From NCBI GenBank assembly GCA_963576725.1, contig OY755239.1:61732953-61796952 (forward strand): a stretch of 64,000 nucleotides of DNA. Direction: 5' to 3'. A program made the translations under genes and the position numbers. The notes under the pieces are model-generated. The model ran no database searches and was not told where the DNA came from. It saw only the letters and a program-made list of their open reading frames with translations. Of this stretch, positions 1-11,356 are shown piece after piece (positions within the stretch are counted from its first letter, which is position 1; the number at the start of each line of letters is the position of its first letter). This stretch comes from Azorinus chamasolen. Its lineage: Eukaryota; Mollusca; Bivalvia; Cardiida; Solecurtidae.

Positions 1-300
1 CTGAAGGGTGGTGATCCCCCGAAAGCAAAAATTGCAACACAAAAAGAGAAAATTGCAGACTCGGTTTTATTGAGTCTGTTCATGATCAGTAATTGAAAGT
101 GCAACACTGCTCACGCCCCCTAGCACCGGCTTAAGCGGTATTCAATTTTCAGAACAAGAAGTACTGAAATTCATGATCTCGAAGGATCAGAAGGTATAAC
201 AACACTGAGAATGAAGTACGGGGCGACGTTTTACGGCCGCCACACAAGCACTTAACACCTGCTGTTGTGAAGATTATAAATTCTGAAGGGTGGTGAGTTG
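1..300. repeat. 283-bp interspersed repeat, copy 1
   Basis: The same sequence recurs inverted at about 48528-48645 and direct at 51655-51955. All copies share the block TCGGTTTTATTGAGTCTGTT, a run reading CACGCCCCCTAGCACCGGC, and a later block with GGGGCGAC and CGGCCGCCACACAAGCAC. The first bases (CTGAAGGGTGGTGA) recur at 285-298, so the unit seems to be about 283 bp with the start of a second unit following. No ORF or terminal inverted repeat was seen, so its class is unknown. Confidence 0.75.
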
Positions 301-1868
301 AGTCTGAGTTCGTTCTCAAGTTTTTGATTGGTCAGATTTGTTTTATAAGCATGGACCCAGATCTGATCCTGTCTATTCTGATTTCTGTTTGCAAAGGCGT
401 GACACGGTGCGTCTTTCAAATAAAGGAGTCAAGCAAGGGTCTAAATAAAGTGGAATGGGTACCAGTCATTTACCTACACATCGAAAATAGGAAAGAGAGA
501 TAGGCACCAATCGACTGCTACTCATTCTACATAAACCATATGAATTATTTGCATGCTTAACAACAGTTTCTGTCACATGTGACAGTCTTTACACATTACA
601 ATCGCTCAAATCAGCATTTATTTTTAATTCTCTGAACATATGATCTAACTATCAAACATAGTAACAAACAGTTCGGATCCAGTATCTATACCGCCATTCA
701 TATATGTTTACGATCGCCTAGAACCATGTAGACCCAAAATCCAAACTATTGGCGCAGATAACCGCAAGTTCCCTTTATTTATGCAAAAGTTAAACACAAT
801 CAAAATATACGAAATACCAGAAGCTTCCTTGGAGTTTTATCATACAGTTTGCATTCAAATCATAATTTGAGCATTATAAGTCACTGTAACTAATAGTCAC
901 CCTCTCCAAAATATCACGATTTCGCTATTTCCAGTTATATATCCATGTAATAAACTTTGGTGACCAGGTGAGGGTACTCAAGAATGTTTTATAATTGAAG
1001 TTTCGGAACATACAACATGTGCCAACATGTGACAATGCTAATCAAAAATACTTAGAATCGATGTCTGCTTAAGTATTTATGTCTATGCAAACACCATAAT
1101 ATTACAATGATGTGATGGACATGACATTGAAAAGTAGTGGACAGTAAATCGATTATAGGTCGTTGTATATAACGGCCGTTTAATACACCATCGGAAAATG
1201 TAAAGTGCTATGATGTAAAGCATATCGTGCACTCACTAGATCCAAATGACGAGGAACTGAGAAAAACACATCATCTTAAAAGACGTGTTTACGGTGCAAA
1301 ATAGTCAAACTATATTTGACATCTAGACGGTTATGAAAAATCACAGCCCATTGGATTTTGTATATATGAGGCAATAGATGGTTTCGGAAGAAAATTAATC
1401 TGAGGTATCATACACAAACAAAGACCCAGAATTGATTACAAGGGCACACCTGCTGATGGAATTCTTTGAAGAATATTGAGAAAATAGCTCATTTCCTGCG
1501 TTGTGAACACTAATGTTAGTCATTAACAGCAGCTGTGTCGTCGTGCTGCAACTATTGCATCGACGTTGATGTATTTGATCTAAAAGAAGTGAAGTTCTGA
1601 AAAGGCATGTATTCGATTACAAAGCAAAACATGGTATATTCCAAGTACTGGCACATCTTCTAAAACCCGAGCTTCAAATGCTGTTAGACGCTGACGCAGG
1701 TCTTAACTAGCAATTAATTTCCATTCAAAAGCTTCCTACTCTACAATATGTATGTCTTTTCAGAAAATTCGTTTTAGCTTATTTAGTTGCAAAACATGTA
1801 CATAGCAGTTATATTGCGTTGACAATACAGGTTCTAAGTACAACGAACACAGACGTCTTCAATGTATA
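301..1868. other. no gene recognised
   Basis: AT-rich sequence. A short GATCCAGAT/CTGTTTGCAAA-type motif near 354-400 and 670-690 resembles the core found in the fold-back MITEs further on. No coding sequence is supported. Confidence 0.6.
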
Positions 1869-1879
1869 TTGTTGCCAAA

Positions 1880-2515
1880 TCGATCCCATTCCCTCTCTCC
1901 CCTCTCCATTCTTGACTCTCTATCTATCTCTCACGCTCTCCTCTTCTCTCTCGCCCTCTCTCTCTCTCTATCCCTGACCCACATACCATTTCATTCACCC
2001 TTATCTGTTTGTCTCTATTTCTTTCTGTCTTTTCTCTCTTTTTCTTCTCCATGGCTCTCTCCTCTCTTTCATCTCCATTTTCTCTATCTGTATCTCTCTC
2101 TCTATTTCTGTCTCTGACTGTGTATGTGTGTTTCTGTCTCTCAGCTTTCTCCCATTTTATCATATCTCTTCCCCCTTTGCTCTCTCTCTTTCATCCTCTC
2201 TCCTGTCTCACACTTACCACCGTACTATCTTTCTCGCTCTCTATGTCTCTGTCTGCATCACCTTCACTTCCCACTCGCTTACTTTCATATCCCTCTATCC
2301 CTGTCTCTCATTCACCCACTTACCCATCAATACATATTATTCTCTTTCCTCTTTCTCTTTCTGTTTTTCTGTTTCTCTTTCCTGTCAGTTTCTCTTTCCT
2401 TTCTCTCTCCGATCTCCTTTCTTTTTCTCTCTCCACTCTATCTCTCTTTCATCATTACCAACCAGTCTATCTTTTTTCTCTCTCTCAGTCTCCGTGTCTC
2501 TCTATATTCCTCTTT
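1880..2515. repeat. CT-rich microsatellite
   Basis: About 630 bp of impure (CT)n/(TCTC)n pyrimidine tract. The overlapping ORFs on both strands are Leu/Ser/Phe-rich or Arg/Glu-rich translations of the repeat and are not genes. A Naiad fragment begins directly at its right edge, in line with the microsatellite insertion bias reported for Naiads. Confidence 0.9.
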
Positions 2516-2517
2516 CT

Positions 2518-2660
2518 TATGCGTTTAATATACAAATCATGAAAATGGATATGACCGTGAACTTTCCGAAATTTGTAGATAACATCACCATAGATTTCAA
2601 GGTGAGAAATCCAGTGTTGCAGTAACATCCGTAGATTGCATTTGTATTTACTAATGAATA
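2518..2660 (-). mobile_element. Naiad-like (Penelope-like) ORF end, short fragment
   Basis: The minus strand is homologous to the C-terminal coding end of the reverse transcriptase fragments at 5085-5230 and 38045-38190. It shares the block GCGTTTAATA...CAAATCATGAAAATGG. Only about 140 bp remain. It abuts the CT microsatellite. Confidence 0.75.
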
Positions 2661-3655
2661 AGTTATGTTTAATAATGTACATGTACCTTCAATGTGGCAC
2701 AGGTTCGTGACAATTAATTAAGCGTAAATCAAATTTCATACCTTAATTGTAGAAAGACAACAAAACAAATTGGTTTTTATATTCTTCCCACATTTGTTAC
2801 TAGAAATTCGGCATCTGGCAAAAGGAAAGAGTTGTTCAACATTTCACTGTAAGTAATGTCTTATACTACAGCCTTCCAGTTGTCACTTCTTGAAACAGGC
2901 ATTCTTTCATATACAATGGTGCATATGCACTATATAATTACACGTGGCATTATGAACAATTAACGTATATTAGGATAGTCCCGTTGACCATTATCACATA
3001 CTACTTTGTGACATTGATTTAACAATTCAAAATGCAATATCTTCCATCTGGATTTGCTGTTTTGTATGTCATGTAAAGGTGATAGGATAGAAAACTACAG
3101 ATACGTTGTTTTCTTCAGTAGAAACTTCGATACACACACACACGAAAAACTCTCCTCACATATTTAGTGACACATATGTTTAGAGGGACATTTGAAAAAG
3201 CATAATTATTAACTATAGAAATGTTTATTCATTCAATAACTTAATTTATGAAAATGTGGTGTAAACGTTCGACTATCAAAGGAAATTACCCTTAGATTCG
3301 TCTATTTTATACATTTTGACTGCAATGTGCATATTAATTACAGTAAAGAATTTATTCGTTGATCGTGTGCTTTTGTTCCCCGGGACCAGAAAAGGTTACC
3401 GTGCACCCCCGTCTGATTTTTTCGGGTACCAGAGTTTTTGGTAGGGTCTGCTGAATGGGAATCAAATTTGTACCCATGAAAAAACTTATTCCTGCTATGG
3501 GTATTTCTACCGTTTCCATGGCAACATGTGGTCTGAAAAAACGACGGTGGGTAAAGGCTTTAATGTAGCATATATGTGCTATTTGGGGCACTAAGAGTTT
3601 GAAACAGATGCCAAACTAAAGGTAAGACATCGTTCCTTCATTAAGAGTATTTTTT
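2661..3655. other. no gene recognised
   Basis: AT-rich, with a short CACACA run at 3132-3143. Nothing else is supported. Confidence 0.5.
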
Positions 3656-3659
3656 CGTT

Positions 3660-4380
3660 CATTACCTAATTTGCATAATCATGAATATTAATGAGAACAC
3701 CGAAATGAAGAAAAAATGACTAGAAGATTGCGAAAACTAGATCTGAAATCTGTGTTACTCCAAATACACCCAAATATGTTCTTATACATAAAGAATCATC
3801 AAGGAGAATCATGAAGGAGAATATTATATAAAACAAAATTGTGTTTCTATGGCTTATATGCATTTTTATTGCGTTTTTGAGTATCCATAGCAGAGGTACG
3901 TCCGGACAGCGTAAGCGCATAGAGGAGATAACATTATATCTCAAGGCCTTCGAGAGCTGGTAGCTAACAGTATCAAATTGTTACTAATCATAAAATAAAT
4001 ACACTGGTCCTTGATTTAGAATGTATTGTTGTTAAAAAGTTCATTGGCATATTCATGAATATTAATGAGAAGCCCCTAAAAATTAGAGAAAAACTAGATC
4101 TGAAATCACTTGTGATTCTCCAAATGCAGGAAGATGTGTTCTTATACATAAAACCACCTAATTGAGCGTAATCTAGCAGATACTATGTTAAAACGTGTCT
4201 CTTTGGGTCATCAGCATTTTATTAAGTTTTAGAGTTTCCACAGCAAATGTACGTCCGGACAGCGTCAACGCATAGAGAATGTAAAAACGTTATATCACAG
4301 GGCTTTGGGCAGCTGGGAGCTTACATTATCAGCATGTTACCAAATATAGTTATAAGAAATACAATGGTGTTTGATTTAGA
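3660..4380. repeat. 374-bp tandem repeat, two units
   Basis: Two diverged units: TCATGAATATTAATGAGA occurs near 3680 and again near 4054. Each unit also carries ACTAGATCTGAAATC, a TTCTTATACATAAA block and GTACGTCCGGACAGCGT. A third, inverted copy lies at 8905-9320. The second unit stops where a Naiad tail begins at about 4381. Confidence 0.8.
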
Positions 4381-5715
4381 ATGGAAAAGTAGTAAAGTCA
4401 AGCAGGCAAAGCCACATACAAGACGCAACCACCACCAACACACCGATAGACAGCATGACACACACACACACACAACCACACACCCGAACGCACACTCACA
4501 CACGAGATGAACACAGAAAACACCAAAAAACACACACGAACCAGAGACAAACGTTCCACACATGAACAAAATCACAATTACAAAGACGCAAGGCAAACAA
4601 AAGGAAGGGTGACAAAGAGAGTACCGCCTTGGCACGGTCAGTTGCAAAAACACCACTAGGGGTTTAAATCGGTTTACGGACATCCTAACCTCACACTTCT
4701 TATAAAGTCACCCTAGCTTTACAAATAGTGTAAATAAAGGTATCCCCGCTGGACTTACCAACAACATAGACGACGGTGAACACAGGACAACATGTAAAAC
4801 ATAGCATAATAACTGAAAATCCGTCAAATATGTACTCAATAACTTTGCTGAAGTCAGAGCACCTGCAGGTAAGCCGTTAAAGGCACGACATGGAAAAAGT
4901 AATACATGAGTCTGGTAAGCTCATCCTGTATCCAAGTGTAAGAGTATACCATCATAAAGTACTACCCTCGGCCTGTCATTGCGCAAGCAAAGAGGGAAGC
5001 GTAGCTACCGACTGTACAAGGGTCGATAACCAAACATGCAGTGCGTTGCAATATAATAGGACCATAACCTTTCTTTTTAAATGTTTAAATGCGTTTAATA
5101 AACAAATCATGAAAATGGATATGACTCCGAATTTTCCTAAGTTTGTAGATAACATCCCCATAAAAGTCTGGTTGAGAAATGCCGTGTTGCAGTAACGTCC
5201 GTAGATTGAAATTATATTTACTAATGAGTGGTGAATTTCGATAATAAAATTTAGAAAAAGTTTTCCGAAGTTTGTGATATCTGTAACCTTGCTTAAGAAG
5301 TTTATCAGTTATAACTAAATTACGTCTGTTAAAATCTTCAAGCGAAGAACAGGCTCGGGCAAACCTAATAAGTTGAGAAATATAAACCCCATAAGATGTA
5401 GAACATGGCACATCTCCATCTAGAAAAGGATAATTAACAATTTTAAAATTAACATCTTCTCTTTTATCGTATATTTTGGACAAAACTTTATCATTTGTAA
5501 TTTCAAATCTAAAAATGAAGCTATAATGTCAGATTGATTCGCTTTGTTTAAAGACAGTTCTTTTGGGTAAATTGAAGAAATCATAGTTTCAAAATACGGA
5601 TTATCAAAATATCGTCTAAAAATACCTTGAAGTTTTATTAAAAGCATTAAGAATATTGGTCTGTGTATCAGGTTTTTAGCTAAGCATAAAATCCCTCTCA
5701 TAACAATACAAAAAT
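4381..5715 (-). mobile_element. Naiad-like PLE, 5'-truncated copy (RT end plus 3' UTR)
   Basis: On the minus strand, the region near 5715-5085 encodes the C-terminal part of a Penelope-like reverse transcriptase. It has CYERDF-type sequence, SYGVYISQLIRFARAC, KLLKQGYRYHKLRKTF and a GDVIYKLRKI ending. About 700 bp of 3' UTR follow, finishing in a CA/GT-rich tail. The copy is cut off just upstream of the CYERDFM motif, so the catalytic YLDD box is damaged and the palm and fingers are missing. A deletion of several bases near 5500 shifts the frame. It is closely similar over about 1.1 kb to the copy at 37340-38430. The outer end AATGGAAAAGTAGTAAAGTC is the same in the copies at 37340 and 22052, which marks the true 3' end of the family. 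It is dead on its own. Confidence 0.8.
5085..5483 (-). pseudogene. Naiad-like reverse transcriptase, C-terminal fragment
   Basis: A 132-codon open stretch covers the thumb and C-terminal part of a Penelope-like RT. It contains IYDKRED, VNYPFLDGDVP, SYGVYISQLIRFARAC and LLKQGYRYHKLRKTFSKFYY. There is no in-frame start of its own; the apparent start is internal. The upstream RT core continues in another frame to about 5700 (NPYFETMISSIYPKELSLNKAN). No TGA falls at a cysteine position here. Confidence 0.8.
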
Positions 5716-5849
5716 ATTATGTTGTTAATCAGTTCATTTATAAATATTAATGCTTAAATCCAACAAAAAGAAGAGACATTATTTAGAAACGGTAGAACGA
5801 ATTTTAAATCATCAGGTATGCTCAAAGTATACCGAAATAGTTCAATCGC

Positions 5850-6527
5850 TTTCGAATTGTCGCAGATTTGTTTTTTTACTGCTATGAGAGAGATTTCATG
5901 TTGCGTTTGAATCCTCAATCACAAGAAGATGTTATAAAAGCCTTCATTGAAACTTGTCGATATTTGGATTATATTTTTAACTTAGATAACCCTTTCTTTG
6001 ATGCTCTGATTCCTACAATTTATCATAAAGAACTCAAATTGAATAAAGCTAACCCATCCGACAATTATGCAGCGTTCCTTGATCTAGACCTTAAAATTAA
6101 TAATGGATTGATTTCTTCTAAAATATATGACAAAAGAGATGATTTTGATTTTAATATTGTAAATTTTCCCCATCTTGACGGGGATGTTCCCCGTGCTCCA
6201 TCTTACGGGGTTTATATTTCTCAACTTATTCGTTTTGCTAGAGCTTGTTCATCTATTGACGATTTTAACAGTCGAAATCTCATTCTAACTGAAAAGCTGC
6301 TCAAGCAAGGATTTAGATACCATAAACTAAGAAAACCTTTCTCTAAAGTTAACTATCGAAATCTCTCGCTTATTGGCACGTACCAATGTAATCTCAAGGT
6401 GCTTCTGCGACACGGTATTTCACATCCTTTTTTCGTTATACATGCACTTTACCATTGTATTTGCCGTCGCGGTTGTTGTAGATTAGCCGGAGAGGGGATA
6501 CGTATATTTACACCGTTTGTTTTTTAG
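5850..6527 (+). pseudogene. Naiad-like reverse transcriptase fragment, other subfamily
   Basis: An open frame starts at VADLFFYCYERDFM and runs through the RT C-terminal half. The expected YLDD catalytic box reads YLDY, so the second aspartate is lost. SYGVYISQLIRFARAC and KLLKQGFRYHKLRKPF follow. After GISHPFF the frame runs into 3' tail sequence, so the natural C-terminus is replaced. It lies about 135 bp from the oppositely oriented fragment at 4381-5715, and both are truncated within a few codons of CYERDFM. Non-functional. Confidence 0.8.
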
Positions 6528-6800
6528 TGTGGGGATGGATAAGAGTGAGGTTGGGCGCCCATAAACCGGTTTAACCCCCCAGTGACTTTTGTCACTGACC
6601 GTTCCAAGGCGGCACTTCCATCTTCCCCCTATTGTATGTTTATTTTGTCTTTGTGTGTCTCTTGTTGTTTTTTCTAGTTATGTACATTTGCTGTTTCCTT
6701 GTGTTGCTGTTTGGGCGAGTGTTTGTTCTGTATGTGGTGTTTCCTGCATGACTCATTTTTGTACTTTTAGCTGGTTTTATATCAAACTATGGTGTCTGTA
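6470..6800 (+). repeat. Naiad-associated 3' tail (type B)
   Basis: The tail contains GGGGATACGTATATTTACAC, GGGCGCCCATAAACCGG, a GTGACTTTTGTCAC hairpin, GACCGTTCCAAGGCGG and CCCCCTATTGTATGTTT. The same tail recurs at 49670-49848, 52400-52566 (variant), 54430-54680 (folded) and 63800-64000. Confidence 0.8.
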
Positions 6801-6839
6801 TCCGTTATTTTCTTTATACGGGCATGCCTGTGCATCTTT

Positions 6840-8900
6840 CTGGTATGAAAACAAATGAACAGTTAAGGTACAAAATAGCGTTTGAATTTCAAAGTGTGAT
6901 ATGAAAATTTAAAATATAATTACTTTTATATTCATAACAATGAATAGGGTTTCACAAAAAACGTGAAATGATTTACCCAGCGTCTCACTTAAGCAAATAT
7001 TAAGATAATGACTCAAGAACTTAAATTTACTAAGTGAACTAAACGGAGTATGTGTAGGCTTGATGTCTCGGCTCATTTGAATAGTTGCATATATACGAGT
7101 GTTTTCGTTGTTGTTATCCGTATCAGTACACCATAGCAATGATTATGATATATGAAATCATTTTTAAAAGTATCATATTTTGAGTAGACGCCATAGTAAT
7201 GACGTGTAAATTACCGGTATTGATGAGGACATCGAAAAGTAATATAACATGGTTTGTAAAGTAGAAATGAAACAATGCTTTTAACGTGTGTATTTCGTGA
7301 CATGCAAGTGTCATTAGACTTTTCGAGGGCTAATGCTTTTGACGCATACATGTATTTGCAAACAGAAGCATACATGTATTTACAAACCATTATATCATTG
7401 TCGTTTACAGCACATGTACAAAACGTTGTCAGTGCATGCTGAAGATAGATAGCTAGATTTTGAGAAACAATACATGTCACATTACTAAAATGAGATGCAT
7501 GGCAAAAAATGCATGAAACATTATAATGGCGATTTCAATAAATACTAATGATAACACAAGAAACGGAAACCCCATCCCTCATTTCGATTCTGATCCTCAA
7601 TGTTAAGAATGTGTCTACGGGTTTACAAGCGGTAGACCTTTCTGTGTGATATATTCAACTATCATCACATCTGTATTAATCATAATGCAAGTTTTGACCA
7701 AATAATACACAATGTACGCTGAATTGAAACTGCTGCAATCTAATGAGAAGCGCGAAGATAATTAATGATTTGCATTACATTGACATGGGATCTTTGCCAT
7801 CTTGTAGATTTTCTTAATCCGACACATTTAACGTGTCACTAATCAGGTGCCAATTTGGACGAGCTCATATATAGCCTATCCAGTAATACTCCCAGCCTCA
7901 GATGCACATGACTGGAGTCATGTCCGTGTGGCTCTTAGACCATTCCTTTATGAGTCTGCGGTTATGCGGTCATGGTAGACATTCTGTAATTTGAGGCACA
8001 TTAAGAAGATGAAAAATTGGGATCATTGAAGACACTGGTTACCATTGGGACTAAACTTGCAGTATAATGCATACAGATATGGTGATGAATGAGTGCATCA
8101 CACAGACATGTCTTTTTCTGTAAACATTCTTTACAGTATTCAGGGACATAATGTGTTGTACTTATACTAAGGCGACAATGATATAATTATTTGTAAATAT
8201 GCTGCATAATACATGCTTCGATTAGTTTAAAGTTAATTCACGAGATTTCCAGTTAAACACTACTAAGACATGATTTCTCTCTGTTATTGTCTATTTTAAA
8301 TCCATTTTACATACCTCGTTTCATGTCGTCTTTTGCTGGCAGATTGTAGTGTACAAGTCATTAGATAAGCACCTCCCCAAAATTTGATACTTTTGATAGA
8401 ACTATCTTTTTCAATCACCATTGCTGTGATGTACTGATGAGGATAACGCAAAAGAAATATGTAAGTTTAAGGGTTTAAATTCTTGATTCAATATTTTGTT
8501 CTTTGGTCAAGTCATAATACAGCCTTAATCATTTCATGATTGTTTGTGATACCCAAATCATTATTCATAAATAAGCATGTCAGCAGAGTGATTTAGATAA
8601 ATCTTAATCCTTCAAGTTTTTTTATTTAAACATGAATTGAATTTCCATATTATACTTGGAAATTTAAACAGGATGTTATTTGTATCTTAATGGTATTTGT
8701 TTTCATACTCGCACCCGCGTACGAAAAAGGAAAATGCCTGATAAAGAAATCATATTTTAATACAATACCGGTTAAATCATCATAACTGAAAAGATAGTTT
8801 GATGTATCTCTTACTTGTGTTGGTGTACTTGGAGCATAACAGATTTTTAAGAACTTCATTTCTACATTTTTTTTAAATAATTTTATTTCGTTTTGTTAAA
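6840..8900. other. no gene recognised
   Basis: AT-rich sequence without a supported gene. A short duplication (GCATACATGTATTTRCAAAC) lies at about 7344-7388. Confidence 0.5.
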
Positions 8901-8904
8901 TTTA

Positions 8905-9320
8905 AGCATTACTTTCCATGAATATGCTGATGAACTGATTAACAGCATGATAAAGTAAATCACAGACCATTGTATTTCTTATAACTTTATTTGGTAACAT
9001 GTTGATAGTGTTAGATCCAAGCTGCCCAAGGCCCTGTGATATGTTTTTACATTTTCTATGCGTTAACGCTGTCCGGACGTACATTTGCCATGAAAACTCT
9101 AAAACTTAAAAAAAATGCAGATGACCCATAGCGACACGTTTTTACATAGCATCAGCTAGATTACTCTCACTGAGATGGTTTTATGTATAAGAACATATCT
9201 CTATCCATTTGGAGCATCACAAGTGATTTCAGATCTGGTTTTCACCATTTTCCTGTCTTTTTCTCTAATATTCATGAATATGCTAATGAACTTATAAACA
9301 ACAAGACATTCTAAATCAAA
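8905..9320 (-). repeat. 374-bp repeat, inverted third copy
   Basis: Reverse complement of the tandem units at 3660-4380. It shares ACGCTGTCCGGACGTACATT, TTTGGTAACATGTTGATA and ATTCATGAATAT. Confidence 0.8.
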
Positions 9321-9470
9321 TTCCTGTGTATTTATTTTAAGTTAACATAAAAGGTTGATAAGGTTGACATAACTTCCTGACTGGATTTTGAAGAAAATAT
9401 TAGTTTAACAAAATAATGATCTAGTTGGCTAATAACCACCCCTTATGACCAATCTGTTGAGAAAGTAGTA

Positions 9471-9644
9471 CAGTGAAGCTCACTTATAACGAAGTCCTCG
9501 GGACAATCTGATTTCTTTTGTTATATCCAAATTTCGTTATATCAGGTCCGTTTTACTAAATGTAATCAGAGAGGGGGAATAATTTCTATTTTGTTATAAG
9601 CAGTATTTCGTTATATCCAAGTTCGTTATAAGTGAGCTTCACTG
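9471..9644. mobile_element. pogo/Tigger-like MITE, 174 bp
   Basis: Perfect 23-bp terminal inverted repeats begin CAGTGAAGCTCACTTATAAC at both ends. A TA dinucleotide flanks each side (9469-9470 and 9645-9646) as target-site duplication. The CAGT...TATAACGAA termini and TA target fit the Tc1/mariner-pogo group. The interior has no coding capacity. Confidence 0.88.
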
Positions 9645-9699
9645 TAACACCATAGACATGTTATTTCTTATGAGTCCTCACATCGCAGAAATAAACATG

Positions 9700-9740
9700 T
9701 GTTTGTGTGTGTATTTGTTTATGTGTGTGCGTGTGCGTGT

Positions 9741-9772
<32 letters not shown>

Positions 9773-9773
9773 A

Positions 9774-9805
<32 letters not shown>

Positions 9806-9812
9806 TGCGTGC

Positions 9813-9843
<31 letters not shown>

Positions 9844-9845
9844 TA
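9700..9845. repeat. GT/GCGT/GA microsatellite
   Basis: (TGTG)n, (GCGT)n and (GA)n runs. ORFs across it are translations of the repeat. Confidence 0.9.
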
Positions 9846-9856
9846 TTTGTTTATGT

Positions 9857-10160
9857 GGGAGTGGTGGTCAACTGTTAGGACGTTAGACTTGGGATCGAAG
9901 GGTCCCCGGTTCAAATCCTGCCATCGGACTCTCAGAATTTTTCTGAGTAAAAAATGCATCCCACGTTTGCTCCTCTCTACCCAGGTGTATAAATGGGTAC
10001 ATGTGAGGGAAATAAGCTAATGTGCCATGGCTGCCCTAGGCGCCGAGTGTTAATAGCCGACTTATAACCCAGTGATCAGGGGGTAAATTGTGAAGTCGGG
10101 AGAATATGTGCATTGTATGTAGTTCCAGACTATAAACCTCACCTTTACCTTTATCTTTTC
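9857..10160 (+). mobile_element. tRNA-derived SINE
   Basis: A tRNA-like head has an A-box-like GTGGTCAACTGTTAGG and a canonical B box GGTTCAAATCC at 9908-9918. A central block contains TACCCAGGTGTATAAATGGG, followed by CCCTAGGCGCCGAGTG, and the element ends in a TTTACCTTTATC tail. Imperfect copies of TATTTGTTTATGTG flank it (9844-9857 and about 10164-10177), possibly a target duplication inside the microsatellite. The central block may be one of the conserved SINE domains, but I cannot say which. Confidence 0.75.
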
Positions 10161-10215
10161 ATGTATTTGTGTGCGTGTATATGTGTGCGAGAGAGAGAGA
10201 GAGAGTATTTGTTTT
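10161..10215. repeat. GT/GA microsatellite
   Basis: Continuation of the microsatellite into which the SINE inserted; it repeats the GAGAGAGAGTATTTGTTT block seen left of the SINE. Confidence 0.8.
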
Positions 10216-11280
10216 TGTGTTTGTGGGGGGGGTGGGGACCTCTCGTGTCAGCTGTTCGTGCAGGCAAGGTAGTTTGAATCCTGAGAAGTCGAGTTCATGG
10301 GACCCCCATCAGGTTTCAAACTATAGTTGGCTTCACAATATCGACCAGGCTTAGCTTAAAGATGAGCCCGTAGACCTCCTTTATGTACTCAGACCGACAT
10401 ATTGTTTTCAATTTTTATTCTGAGTTCATGAAAAATAAAAACAAGAACAGAACAGAAGAGCATTAGGACGATTTGCATAACTGTATGTGTCTAACTCAAC
10501 GTAATCTAGACGCGGAGTTGAAAGTAATTCAAACCTGTTTGATTCAAATCTTGACAATGTCGTAGGTCCGAGAGAGCATGTTAAGGTTTCTATTGATGCA
10601 AATCATAATCCTGAGCAAGTTTGCTTTTTATCTCTCACTTAATCCGCTCTAGTGTTATAATTATATATTTTTTCAAATCTTCATTTCCGACAAACACAGA
10701 CAATGCTTTTTAATGTATTAAATGTCATGCCGTTCAAATGCGCTTTGTGCCCCCCCCCCCTCCCCCTCACACGCACCTACACTTTAATTTTGAACGTTGT
10801 TAAAATTTATTTACTATAAGCAATTGGTGTTACTGAGTAATTATCTCAATCAGCCGCACATTCTAATCATTCGGAGTCCCCACTGTGTTTGCACGGTTAA
10901 AAACTGATGGATGGCAATAGAGCAAACCCTGAGAAGTTTTAGGACTCGTCGGGGTCTACACCGTCACCGTCTGCTATACTAAGGTGTCACCTTTCTCACT
11001 GAACGATATTATATGTATTACGTTGTTTTCGACACGGTTCTCGAATGTAAAGGCAAACAAATCGGACATGCCTTATTCTGATCTATCTTAATAAGCCGAA
11101 ATAACAGGCACTGTATACACAAATCCGGTTCAAATCAGATTTTGTCAAGTTTAACGATGACATTGAGCGGTTTCGTTCATTCTATGGGTGCATAGAAGTA
11201 ATTACAACTTACACACAATTATGGGGAGAGAGACTTTATTTTACTTTGGGCGAGTAGGTGCATATTACAAACAGTCTGAC
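10216..11280. other. no gene recognised
   Basis: Contains a poly-C run at about 10751-10762. No supported coding sequence. Confidence 0.5.
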
Positions 11281-11281
11281 G

Positions 11282-11282
<1 letters not shown>

Positions 11283-11351
<69 letters not shown>
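11283..11351. repeat. GA microsatellite
   Basis: (GA)n of about 69 bp with one interruption. Confidence 0.95.

Positions 11352-11356
<5 letters not shown>

Noticed and set aside
1869..2625. Several overlapping ORFs of 80-177 codons on both strands
   Set aside because: They are translations of a CT-rich microsatellite (Leu/Ser/Phe or Arg/Glu runs) with no domain.
4247..4683. ORFs over CA/GT-rich sequence (also at 14010-14470, 21720-22115 and 37208-37602)
   Set aside because: They lie in the Naiad 3' tail and its microsatellite; cysteine/valine-rich chance frames.
9658..10020. 120-codon ORF across the GT repeat
   Set aside because: Crosses a microsatellite into a SINE; no coding signal.
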